Assembly (NCBI RefSeq): GCF_900188085.1 | Contig: NZ_FZOU01000003.1 | Coordinates: forward strand, 372,001 to 436,000 | Reading direction: 5' to 3' | Source: Granulicella rosea | GTDB lineage: Bacteria > Acidobacteriota > Terriglobia > Terriglobales > Acidobacteriaceae | Length of the DNA: 64,000 bases | Part shown: positions 1 through 7,093 of the stretch, one piece after another | Layout of the letters: each line of letters starts with the position of its first letter | How positions within the stretch are numbered: position 1 is the stretch's first letter | Position numbers and translations under genes: made by a program | Notes under the pieces: model-generated | Databases searched by the model: none | Told to the model about the DNA's origin: nothing | The model's input: only the letters and a program-made list of their open reading frames with translations

Positions 1-1539
1 TACTTCTTGAAGGCATCGCGTCAGATTGGACTTCTCGTTGATTTTCATTTTGATCTGGGCCAGGATGTTCCCTTTAGCCGCAGAATTCAGCAACTCAGTC
101 TCAGCCTCGATAGGAATTTTCGACGGAACGTAGACTATTATGTTGACCGTTCTTCAAGGGTGCGCAAGTTTCTTGAATCCAGATGGTCCGTTCTACAGAA
201 CATGTCACTTCCCGGCGCGGCAGGCCCCTTGGCAATATCAAAAGATTTCGTATCGCTTACGGCTGAACGTCTCCGTCCCAAGAGTTACGTCTTCGCAGGC
301 GGCAAAGAATCTCGAAGTCAGTTCACGGGGCTACGTGATTTTGGTCCGCTTCAGGCGCTCGAACGACCGCCCCGACTGCTCTTTGTTTTCCGTGAGCAAG
401 ATCGCCTCCCAGCTCGCCGCCTTGCGCTCGCTCTAAAGGGCCTCAAGCAACGCGGGCAATACAATTTCCCTGGTTTCAATGAGCTATTCAAGACAACACT
501 AGAGATCGATGCCAACCCGATAGTATTACCCGACCTTAGTTCTGCCTCTATGGAAGCTGCACTCCAGCAGGCCACAGAGGCAGCGAAGGCTTCACCGAAC
601 ATCCTGCCCGTTATCGTTCTGCCTAACGGCGACGACAACGGATACCTCGCCCAGAAGGCGCATTTCTCACATGCAGGGATGCCCACTCAGGTCTGTACCC
701 TCAGAATCCTTGAGGATGAAGAGTCCCTGAAATGGGCCGTAGCCAATCTGGCGCTCCAGATATTCTGCAAGGCGGGAGGCAGGCCTTGGAAGGTACGCCC
801 TACTGCCGAACGGTCGCTCATCATCGGCATAAGCCAATCCCACAAAATCCGATTTACGGATGACCAAGCGCATGTCGATAAGTATTTTGCCTTCTCGGTC
901 TTGACTGATAGCAGCGGCCTATTCCAGCAGATACAGGTGTTGGGGGATTCGCCCGACCACAACTCCTACGTTTCGGCCTTACGTGCCAACCTCAAACAGG
1001 TCTTAGAGGCGAACGCAGGTGCATTCAATCGAGTGGTCATCCACACGTCGTTCAAGCTGAAACATGAGGAAATCAGAGCGATCGAACAGACCACCCGTGA
1101 GGTCGCTGCTGCGACGGATAAATCCAAGTGCAGGTTTTCCGTCATCAAGGTTAATCACAAGAGCCGATTCTTCGGGATCAACCGCTCCGTCAACAGTCTT
1201 GTTCCCTACGAAGCCACCAAGGTCCGACTGGGACCTCACGAGTATCTTGTCTGGTTTGAAGGCATCTATCCAGACAAGCCCACAGTCACAAAAGCTTTTC
1301 CCGGACCGACACACCTTCAGTTTCTTCGCGTGAATGACGAAGCAACTGAGCCAGCGGAGGAGCGGGAGCTGTTACAGGATCTTGTGAATCTCTCTGGCGC
1401 AAACTGGCGGGGATTCAATGCAAAGAGTTCACCCGTATCTGTTTTCTATTGTCATTTAGTCGCCGACCTTGTTCATAATTTCCATGAACGCGGACTTCCG
1501 ATGCCTGCGGTGCAGGACATTCAACCTTGGTTCTTGTGA
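1..1539 (+). CDS. Catalytically inactive prokaryotic Argonaute (MID-PIWI part), 5' end outside window
   Basis: Guide-directed nucleic-acid sensor of a prokaryotic Argonaute defence system, acting in the cytoplasm. The frame is open to base 1, so the protein is at least 512 codons and its N terminus is missing. About 90 residues of linker / N-lobe sequence precede the MID domain (roughly 90-270), which shows the usual run before PIWI (NLALQIFCKAGGRPWKV). PIWI (about 272-510) ends in PWFL as Argonautes do. Two catalytic aspartates are replaced: the first strand reads LIIGISQS (Ser near 276) and the third-residue strand reads VVIHTSFK (Ser near 348), so target cleavage is not expected. The gene overlaps the coupling region of a SIR2 gene that starts 9 bases after its stop. 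MID plus PIWI plus at least 90 extra residues fits a long-B Argonaute better than a short one. The alternative is a short Argonaute with an unusual N terminus. Confidence 0.88.
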   Translation, partial: YFLKASRQIGLLVDFHFDLGQDVPFSRRIQQLSLSLDRNFRRNVDYYVDRSSRVRKFLESRWSVLQNMSLPGAAGPLAISKDFVSLTAERLRPKSYVFAGGKESRSQFTGLRDFGPLQALERPPRLLFVFREQDRLPARRLALALKGLKQRGQYNFPGFNELFKTTLEIDANPIVLPDLSSASMEAALQQATEAAKASPNILPVIVLPNGDDNGYLAQKAHFSHAGMPTQVCTLRILEDEESLKWAVANLALQIFCKAGGRPWKVRPTAERSLIIGISQSHKIRFTDDQAHVDKYFAFSVLTDSSGLFQQIQVLGDSPDHNSYVSALRANLKQVLEANAGAFNRVVIHTSFKLKHEEIRAIEQTTREVAAATDKSKCRFSVIKVNHKSRFFGINRSVNSLVPYEATKVRLGPHEYLVWFEGIYPDKPTVTKAFPGPTHLQFLRVNDEATEPAEERELLQDLVNLSGANWRGFNAKSSPVSVFYCHLVADLVHNFHERGLPMPAVQDIQPWFL

Positions 1540-1547
1540 GTCATCTT

Positions 1548-2633
1548 ATGATGAGCCGCTCTAAAGACATCATTTTCCTGCTCGGGGCAGGCGCGAGCGC
1601 TGAGGCGGGTATCCCTGTCTCGGCGCAGATGATTAGCCATGTAGAACAGATGCTGAACGGGAAGGCAGAGCGCGAGCTTTACAACCACGTCAAGAGCGCA
1701 ATTCACTTTTCGGCTGGACTCAAGGGCCGCTTCGGCGATGCTGTGCCGTTCAACATCGAGATTCTTGTCAACACGTTATACGAGTTGGAGCGAAACGAAG
1801 AGCATCCCCTTTATCCCTTCATCGCCTCGTGGAATTCACGATTCGTTGCGCTGGCAGGCTCGGACTTCAGCGAAGTGCGTCGGTTTCGGCAGCGTATTTT
1901 GGATGCTCTGAAGAAATGGATGTGCCCCGAAGATGCGAACAAAGGCAACTACTATCGCGGTCTTGTCACCCTTCAGAAGGAACTGAACTATCCTCTGCAT
2001 GTCTTCTCGCTCAATTACGATCTATGCGTTGAACGCCTGAATCAATCAGAGTTTAGAGTCGAGACGGGCTTTGAGGACTATGGACCTGATTACTCATGGG
2101 ACTGGGAGCGGTTTGTTGATTTGGAAAGCAGCAACAATCTTGCCCCACAGCTTGTTCTCTACAAACTGCACGGCTCAATTAACTGGAAGCGGAATCCGGC
2201 GACCAAGGAGCTGTTTTCCGTCGAGCAAATACAAACCGTTGATGCGGACAAGATGGAATTGATCTTCGGTCGTGAGTTCAAGCTGGAAGCCGCCGATCCT
2301 TACCTGTTTTTTGCATACAAGTTTCGTGATCTCTCCCTGGAGAGCAAGTTGATTGTGACGCTTGGCTATGGCTTTGGAGACGGGCACATCAATAAAATGC
2401 TGACACAGAGCCTACGAAACGACCCGGAGCGTCGGCTGCTCGTCATACAGCGCTGCACGGAGAACGATTGCGCGGCAAAAGTAGGTGAGGTTGTCAGCTT
2501 CTTAGAACTCGATCCTAACCAGACAGAGCAGGTTGTCGTGCGCGCGGGCTCCGCAAAGGATTTCTTGGAGTCGGCAAATTTTGCAGAATTGCTCGTCTCA
2601 TACATCCCACGGAGTGAAGACGTTCCGTTCTGA
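1548..2633 (+). CDS. SIR2-family NADase-like effector paired with Argonaute
   Basis: 361-residue SIR2-like protein, probably the NAD(P)-degrading effector that the Argonaute activates on invader detection, leading to abortive infection. The Rossmann entry motif LLGAGASAEAGIP lies at about residues 12-24. The nicotinamide-pocket motif SLNYDLCVE lies near 165. KLHGSINW, with the catalytic-type His, lies near 209, and a C-terminal LGYGFGDGHI signature is typical of defence SIR2 proteins. Two adjacent ATG codons (1548 and 1551) follow the Argonaute stop without a clear ribosome-binding site, which suggests translational coupling. No APAZ-like extension is seen, unlike SPARSA partners, so the pair resembles the long-B Argonaute plus stand-alone SIR2 arrangement (BPAS). 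That assignment is inference from architecture. Confidence 0.85.
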   Translation: MMSRSKDIIFLLGAGASAEAGIPVSAQMISHVEQMLNGKAERELYNHVKSAIHFSAGLKGRFGDAVPFNIEILVNTLYELERNEEHPLYPFIASWNSRFVALAGSDFSEVRRFRQRILDALKKWMCPEDANKGNYYRGLVTLQKELNYPLHVFSLNYDLCVERLNQSEFRVETGFEDYGPDYSWDWERFVDLESSNNLAPQLVLYKLHGSINWKRNPATKELFSVEQIQTVDADKMELIFGREFKLEAADPYLFFAYKFRDLSLESKLIVTLGYGFGDGHINKMLTQSLRNDPERRLLVIQRCTENDCAAKVGEVVSFLELDPNQTEQVVVRAGSAKDFLESANFAELLVSYIPRSEDVPF

Positions 2634-2704
2634 TCCAATCCTTGATGCGGTCGCTTGCCCGTTTCAGGTCGATCTCCTCCTGTCCGCATTGATGCTCAGA
2701 ATCA

Positions 2705-2736
2705 CTCTCTCGTTCTGTCGCCCCAGAACGAGAGAG
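2705..2736 (+). terminator. Strong hairpin after the Argonaute-SIR2 pair
   Basis: A perfect 12-bp stem (CTCTCTCGTTCT at 2705-2716 and AGAACGAGAGAG at 2725-2736) with an 8-nt loop is followed by GTAGTTTT. It lies 70 bp after the SIR2 stop and probably ends that transcript. The U-tract is short. Confidence 0.6.
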
Positions 2737-2739
2737 GTA

Positions 2740-2975
2740 GTTTTGCACGATCTCCTGTTTGCACGTTCATTCGGCCACCGCTTCGGTGCAGGAGCTGCGC
2801 CCTGCGGCTCTGCGTTCAGAACTCGCGTGCCGCGCCCTCCGGGTTTCGGACTCCTCCCCCCTCGCAAGCTCCGGGTCCCTTTCCAAAAACTTCTTCTCTT
2901 GGCAACGCGGGCATGCCGCGACTTGGGAGCAGCGCACCTTCGCGCCCTTTGGGATGTGTCCCGATTGACCGGGCA
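2740..2975 (+). other. Hairpin-rich untranslated region before the SSB-like gene
   Basis: No convincing gene lies between the terminator and the SSB-like gene. The stretch is much richer in G and C than the neighbouring island genes and holds several short hairpins, for example CACCG/CGGTG near 2778 and TCCG/CGGA near 2839. It could be a structured leader, a small RNA or a relic of an element backbone. No RNA family was recognised. Confidence 0.3.
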
Positions 2976-2990
2976 AAAAGGAGAAACACC

Positions 2991-3314
2991 ATGCAGACTC
3001 AACAGACCATCACCCTCTTCGGCACCGTCAGCAACTCAGCCACCAGCCGCATCTCCAAGAACGGCCGCAAGTACACCGCCTTCGGAGTCGCCATCATCTC
3101 AGACCGCAACCACGAAGCCTTTCACTACAACGTCGTTGCCTTCGGCAAGCAGGGCCACTTCGCCAAGCCTTTCCAGACTGGCACTCGTATCAAGCTGGTA
3201 GTCCAAGCGCAATCTCAGCCAGACAACATCGCCACTCTCCCACTTCTCACCGCAGCCTTCGTGCGACCGGTTCGTCCGGTTGCAACTCCACCCTCTCCCT
3301 GGTTCTCTATTTAG
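2991..3314 (+). CDS. Small stand-alone SSB-like OB-fold protein
   Basis: 107-residue protein resembling the OB-fold of single-stranded DNA-binding proteins. It has strand-like segments ITLFGTVSNSATSRISKNGR, YTAFGVAIIS and FHYNVVAFGKQG, in the order seen in SSB cores. The acidic C-terminal tail used by canonical SSB to recruit partners is absent, and the protein ends in a Pro/Val-rich tail (residues 88-107). AAAAGGAG lies 7 nt before the ATG at 2991, so the much longer open frame upstream is not used. It stands alone on the plus strand inside the island and faces the next gene across a hairpin. Such proteins are common on plasmids and integrative elements. A single-strand-binding role is inferred from fold-like similarity only. 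Confidence 0.65.
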   Translation: MQTQQTITLFGTVSNSATSRISKNGRKYTAFGVAIISDRNHEAFHYNVVAFGKQGHFAKPFQTGTRIKLVVQAQSQPDNIATLPLLTAAFVRPVRPVATPPSPWFSI

Positions 3315-3366
3315 ATTTCGGAGGTTCACATGCCCGAGAGACTGCAGTTCTCGGAGACCTCGAAAT
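3315..3366. terminator. Bidirectional stem-loop between convergent genes
   Basis: Nested complementary arms ATTTCG/CGAAAT (3315-3320, 3361-3366), AGGT/ACCT (3322-3325, 3357-3360) and CCGAGA/TCTCGG (3334-3339, 3349-3354) form one long interrupted stem between the SSB-like gene and the oppositely oriented membrane-protein gene. Confidence 0.5.
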
Positions 3367-3368
3367 CC

Positions 3369-4376
3369 TTAGCTTTTACGGGACGATTTACGGGGTTCGG
3401 GGAAGCGTCTCTCTTCTTCAGGCTTGTGAACGCCCAACAGCCGTCGTTCCAAAGAATGCAACGTCCGTTCGCTGAAACCTAAGATCATGGCCACGCCTAA
3501 AGCGATCAAAATTTTGACCGCCGATCCGGGCAAGGTCGAAGGCGCAGCGCACGCATTCAGAGCGTCTGTAAAGGTTTGATTCTGTATCGCAACCGGGAAG
3601 ACCCCCCACCCGAGGAACGCACAGCCGATGAGGCTGGCGATAGCACCCGCAACAGTGCCACTGAATATCCGCCGTTCGAAGGTATCGAGTTCTCCTGAGA
3701 GGCTCTCGTCCAGTGCTGGAAGCTTCGCTACGGTGCCAATAGAGCTGCCCGCACCACCCGCAAAGAAGAGGCCTAGCCAAAGCAAAGGAGAAAAATACCG
3801 CGCGCAGTAAAGAGCCGTCATTGACAGCAGTACCAGAATGATCGCAATGCCGCCGAGTTGCCAGTGATATGACTTCGAACTGTCGGCATACCCGTCAACG
3901 TAATCACTCCATGAGTCCTGTTCAGAGAAAATGGCGTGCAAGGCGGAGCGCGCATTTTCGGGGTTCTTGCTCGCATTTTTCAAGCGGTCGGTGAACAGCT
4001 CGCGCAGTTTCCTGACCGCAGATTTCGGGATTCCCCAACCCTCTAGATTGTCGATGACTAGGGTGCCTTCGTCTTGGATATCGTCCACCGGGCAGAAATA
4101 AGCCGCAAACAATCCCTGCAACACCCCATCAGCCTTGAGGTCATCCAGCTCATCAGCATGAGCTGCATTTCTGGCCTTCTGCTCAATATCGTCGATTTGC
4201 GCCAACACCCTTGCTAACAACGCATCGTTTTGAGGATCGTCAGGCTTCCTCGGACGCTGGGCCATCAGTTGGACATGCACCCGGTCGCCGGTGATGCTGG
4301 ATAGCGCCTCGGCACGGCGCTCCTCTAACTTCCATTTCGTACGTGCCGCGCCGGGCAACCATCGCAAAGCGCTCAT
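3369..4376 (-). CDS. Uncharacterised island membrane protein with C-terminal helices
   Basis: 335-residue protein, family not recognised. The first 170 residues are soluble and charged, with helical segments. The second half holds about four hydrophobic helices: one near WQLGGIAIILVLLSMTALYC (about 173-192), one directly after it (PLLWLGLFFAGGAGSSIG), one near GTVAGAIASLIGCAFLGWGV, and one near VKILIALGVAMILGF. A basic tail with RRLLGVHK and a final RKSSRKS follows. The layout of a soluble domain followed by a membrane bundle recalls membrane-perturbing effectors in defence loci, but no motif proves that. Its promoter region contains a perfect 33-bp palindrome about 79 bp upstream of the start. 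Confidence 0.6.
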   Translation of the reverse strand: MSALRWLPGAARTKWKLEERRAEALSSITGDRVHVQLMAQRPRKPDDPQNDALLARVLAQIDDIEQKARNAAHADELDDLKADGVLQGLFAAYFCPVDDIQDEGTLVIDNLEGWGIPKSAVRKLRELFTDRLKNASKNPENARSALHAIFSEQDSWSDYVDGYADSSKSYHWQLGGIAIILVLLSMTALYCARYFSPLLWLGLFFAGGAGSSIGTVAKLPALDESLSGELDTFERRIFSGTVAGAIASLIGCAFLGWGVFPVAIQNQTFTDALNACAAPSTLPGSAVKILIALGVAMILGFSERTLHSLERRLLGVHKPEEERRFPEPRKSSRKS

Positions 4377-4454
4377 GAATCCTCCGCTCTGATGGTAACG
4401 CGTCCCCCCGCCGGGTACTAAATTGCCGAGTTCCCCGCTGATTCATCTGAGTAT

Positions 4455-4487
4455 GTCAATATCGTTCAACAATTGAACGATATTGAC
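4455..4487. promoter_or_regulatory. Perfect 33-bp palindrome, probable operator
   Basis: Two exact 15-bp arms (GTCAATATCGTTCAA at 4455-4469 and its reverse complement at 4473-4487) are separated by CAA. It lies upstream of the membrane-protein gene read leftward. The AT-rich, exactly symmetric form suits a dimeric repressor site. No regulator gene lies beside it. Confidence 0.65.
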
Positions 4488-4645
4488 GGAGTGGCGTCAG
4501 GTTGCCTGCATCCAGCATCAGGAAGACTTCGGCACAGCCGGCAACGGCACTCCCGCGAGCCCTTACGGAGAAGGCTTCTGGAGCTTGGCAAGTGGGCATC
4601 CATTGAATGCCCCAGTTTCTCGGACGGTTTGGCCAAGTTGCTTCG

Positions 4646-4705
4646 TTATCTTTTCCTGCTGCACGTAAATTATCTTTTTCTGCTGTACGAGTTTTATCTT
4701 GTTGC
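4646..4705 (-). repeat. 24-bp tandem repeat carrying successive in-frame stop codons
   Basis: Two and a half copies of a 24-bp unit abut the 3' end of the phosphoesterase gene. Unit starts are at 4646 and 4670, with a partial unit from 4694. On the minus strand each unit ends in AAAAGATAA or ACAAGATAA. Because 24 is eight codons, each copy repeats the gene's terminal Arg-stop in the same frame. This suggests local duplication of the gene tail by slippage. Confidence 0.6.
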
Positions 4706-5254
4706 TTCGGGTTGCTGCCGGTGCAGTGCTTGCGCTCCCGCCTTTACCCGCATAATGGCTTGGATTTCATCGAAATGCCAAGGTCGGAAGTCGTGGCTGT
4801 CCACTCCAACGTCCATTGAAAGCGTTAGCGGATCGTCCGGCAGGTTGCCGTGTGAATGACCGTAGAGTTGCCAGGCTCCGCCCGAGTGATGCGGCCAGAC
4901 CTTCATCGCATAGTGGCAAAGGACGATCCCTTGTGTGCCCACTTTGATCTCAGAGAGAGAACTCCAGGACGTGAAGAGATGCTGCGCTTTCCGCGCAGTT
5001 TTGTCGTGATTTCCGTCGATGAAGTGAACCGCCTTACAGGCAATCTGCTCGCGAAAGGAGGCTACGGCCTTCGGTCCACCCATGCAAAAGTCGCCGAGGA
5101 AATAGAGCACATCATTCGGTTTCACCGAAGCATTCAGGCGCTCCAAGATGGCCGCGTTCATCTCCTGCGTGTCCGCGAACGGACGATTGCAGTAGCGAAT
5201 GATGTTGAAGTGCCCAAGGTGAAAGTCGGAGGTGAACCAAACATCGGCCATCAT
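4694..5254 (-). CDS. Calcineurin-like metallophosphoesterase
   Basis: 186-residue cytoplasmic phosphoesterase of the calcineurin-like superfamily. The dimetal motifs are visible in order: TSDFHLGH (about 7-14), FLGDFCMGGPK (about 53-63), DGNHD (about 80-84), LCHYAMKVW (about 113-121) and YGHSHG (about 131-136). It resembles small YfcE/PrpE-like phosphodiesterases, for which the true substrate is usually unknown. ATG 5254 is preferred over the TTG one codon earlier, and ATG 5251 is also possible. It sits alone between a 24-bp tandem repeat at its 3' end and a field of TTTTCGACC repeats at its 5' end, inside the island. A direct role in defence cannot be read from the sequence. Confidence 0.85.
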   Translation of the reverse strand: MMADVWFTSDFHLGHFNIIRYCNRPFADTQEMNAAILERLNASVKPNDVLYFLGDFCMGGPKAVASFREQIACKAVHFIDGNHDKTARKAQHLFTSWSSLSEIKVGTQGIVLCHYAMKVWPHHSGGAWQLYGHSHGNLPDDPLTLSMDVGVDSHDFRPWHFDEIQAIMRVKAGAQALHRQQPEATR

Positions 5255-5330
5255 CAAATTATCTAGCAGGGTTCGGATAGCAGGGTGACGAGCCGCTTTT
5301 CAAGACTCCATCATTTTTAGCCAGAGCGAG

Positions 5331-5466
5331 TTTCGACCCAGTATCCCCAAGAAGAAAGGTCTTCGACCAGTTAACGCTGATTTTCGACCGCTGCGGGTGT
5401 ATATTGATTTTCGACCTCGCAATGCTATTTGCATTGTTTTTCGACCAGACAAGGAGCTTTTCGACC
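5331..5466 (+). repeat. Array of TTTTCGACC direct repeats upstream of fic
   Basis: Six copies of (T)TTTCGACC end at 5338, 5368, 5389, 5416, 5446 and 5466. The intervals are 30, 21, 27, 30 and 20 bp, close to whole turns of B-DNA except one. Two weaker copies (CGACC at 5471 and CCGACC at 5486) fall inside the fic start. The last full copy touches the GTG start codon and lies just after the AAGGAG ribosome-binding site. This looks like a cooperative protein-binding array, possibly autoregulatory. An iteron origin is the alternative. Confidence 0.6.
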
Positions 5467-7014
5467 GTGGCGACCAAAAATCATTCCGACCAAGTTCGGG
5501 CTGCAATCTTTCAGGAAAGGACTGTGCCGCGTGAGACCCGACTTGCTGGCTGGGCTGCCCTTGTCGAAACCTTTCACCTCCAGGTTCCAGTTCGGCATCC
5601 GACCGCAGTATCGGAGCAGCACATTAAGGGAAGCCGCCGCACCGAGGGGGAGTGGACTGTCCTCGACAAGCGGTACTGGCCGGGCGATTCCGTAGCCGAA
5701 CAGCTCGACTTCGCGCTTCGCAACGAAGACCTCGACTTGCTCGCTCTCAAGCGTCTCTTCGAGGCAATTCCACAGGAGACAATCACTGCGTTCGTGACTA
5801 GCGCACCGAACGGCACCTCCAATCGCCGCGCATGGTTTTTGTACGAATTTCTCACCGGCAACGCACTCGATCTTCCCGATGCAGTGGGGCCGAGTTTCAC
5901 CGATCTGCTCGACGCCAGTCGCTATTTCACTTCCACGCCGCGACCTTCCCGCCGCCACAAAGTCCGGGACAACCTGCTCGGCACCCCGGCGTTTTGTCCG
6001 ATCATTCGTAGAACGAAGACGCTCGAAGAGTTCAGCGCGCGTTCTCTCGGAAGTAAAGCGAATGAAGTGATCGGACAGACCGGAGCCAGTATCGTTTCTC
6101 GCGCTGCGAGCTTCCTCTTGCTGGCAGACAGCCGCGCTAGTTTTGAGATTGAGGGCGAGAAGCCTCCCCGCAACCGATTGGAGCGGTGGGGGAGGGCGGT
6201 TCTACAGGCCGGCAAGAATCCGTTGACGCTTGATGAAATCGTTCGCTTGCATACAGTCTTGATTGAGGACACGCGCTTCACGCAACCGGGTTTGCGACAA
6301 GACGGCGTATTCCTGGGCGAGCGAGACCATGAAGGCGACCCACTTCCCGAGTTCATCGGCGCTCGCCCTCAAGATCTGGAATCCTTGGTGCAGGGCATGA
6401 TTGACGCAAACGAGAGGATGCGAGAAGGAACACTTGACTCAGTTCTCCAGGCAGCGGCGACCGCCTTCGGTTTCGTCTATATCCATCCGCTACAGGACGG
6501 CAACGGTCGTCTCCACCGCTGCCTCATTCATCACGTTTTGGCCGAAAGAAAGTTCACGCCACCGGGCATGGTGTTCCCGGTTTCGCCGGTCATGCTTGAT
6601 CGAATAGAAACCTACCGCGACACCCTGCGAGCTCACTCGGGCCCCCTGATGAACTTCATCGAATGGAGGCCGACGCCCGAAAGAAACGTCGAGGTCCTGA
6701 ACGACACTGCCGACCTCTATCGGTACTTCGATTGCACAGGGGCGGCAGAGTTTCTTTACGGCTGTGTTGCACACGCCATCGACGAGGACCTGCCTCACGA
6801 GATCGACTTCCTGCGCCGCAATGACGAAGCTAAGCGTCGCATCATGAATCTGGTTGAGATGCCGGATCGCATGACGGAAAACCTAGTCAGGTTGATTCGC
6901 GTAAACGAAGGCAAGCTAGGCCGCAAACGGCGTGAAGGCGAGTTTGAGAAGTTGACCGATGATGAAGTCGTCTCCATTGAGGTCATTGTGCGAGAAGCTT
7001 TCGAGGGATTCTAG
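5467..7014 (+). CDS. Fic-domain protein with internal inhibitory motif
   Basis: 515-residue Fic protein, expected to transfer AMP or a related moiety from a nucleotide to a protein hydroxyl. The core motif HPLQDGNGRLHR lies near residues 340-351 with the catalytic His. An inhibitory-helix motif SFEIEG, fitting [S/T]xxxE[G/N], lies near 225-230, ahead of the core, as in class II self-inhibited Fic proteins. About 220 unassigned residues lie in front and about 130 behind. The GTG start at 5467 is chosen because AAGGAG lies 10 nt upstream. The open frame extends 63 bases further into the TTTTCGACC repeats, but without a ribosome-binding site. No separate antitoxin gene is adjacent. It could be a self-inhibited toxin, a host regulator or a defence effector. 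Confidence 0.88.
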   Translation: MATKNHSDQVRAAIFQERTVPRETRLAGWAALVETFHLQVPVRHPTAVSEQHIKGSRRTEGEWTVLDKRYWPGDSVAEQLDFALRNEDLDLLALKRLFEAIPQETITAFVTSAPNGTSNRRAWFLYEFLTGNALDLPDAVGPSFTDLLDASRYFTSTPRPSRRHKVRDNLLGTPAFCPIIRRTKTLEEFSARSLGSKANEVIGQTGASIVSRAASFLLLADSRASFEIEGEKPPRNRLERWGRAVLQAGKNPLTLDEIVRLHTVLIEDTRFTQPGLRQDGVFLGERDHEGDPLPEFIGARPQDLESLVQGMIDANERMREGTLDSVLQAAATAFGFVYIHPLQDGNGRLHRCLIHHVLAERKFTPPGMVFPVSPVMLDRIETYRDTLRAHSGPLMNFIEWRPTPERNVEVLNDTADLYRYFDCTGAAEFLYGCVAHAIDEDLPHEIDFLRRNDEAKRRIMNLVEMPDRMTENLVRLIRVNEGKLGRKRREGEFEKLTDDEVVSIEVIVREAFEGF

Positions 7015-7093
7015 GCCTAATGAAAACAAGTGCCTCTTTTCAGGAATACCAAATGTCCACCACTGCGGTTGACATTCGTGGTGGAATAGTCAG

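Noticed and set aside
1548..2633. APAZ domain in the SIR2 protein (SPARSA type)
   Set aside because: After the GYGFGD segment only about 85 residues remain, with no APAZ-like pattern.
2655..2990. Upstream extension of the SSB-like reading frame (219 residues)
   Set aside because: The extension crosses hairpins and low-complexity Ser/Pro/Arg coding, while a strong ribosome-binding site sits at 2976-2983 before ATG 2991.
4483..4668. 61-codon frame starting TTG inside the 33-bp palindrome, with a protein-like composition (GEGFWSLASGHPLNAPVSRT)
   Set aside because: No ribosome-binding site, a stop directly upstream, and the only start lies within the palindrome. It may be a gene relic but cannot be supported.
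5331..5466. CRISPR array made of TTTTCGACC repeats
   Set aside because: Repeats are only 8-9 bp with irregular 12-21-bp gaps and no cas genes are present.
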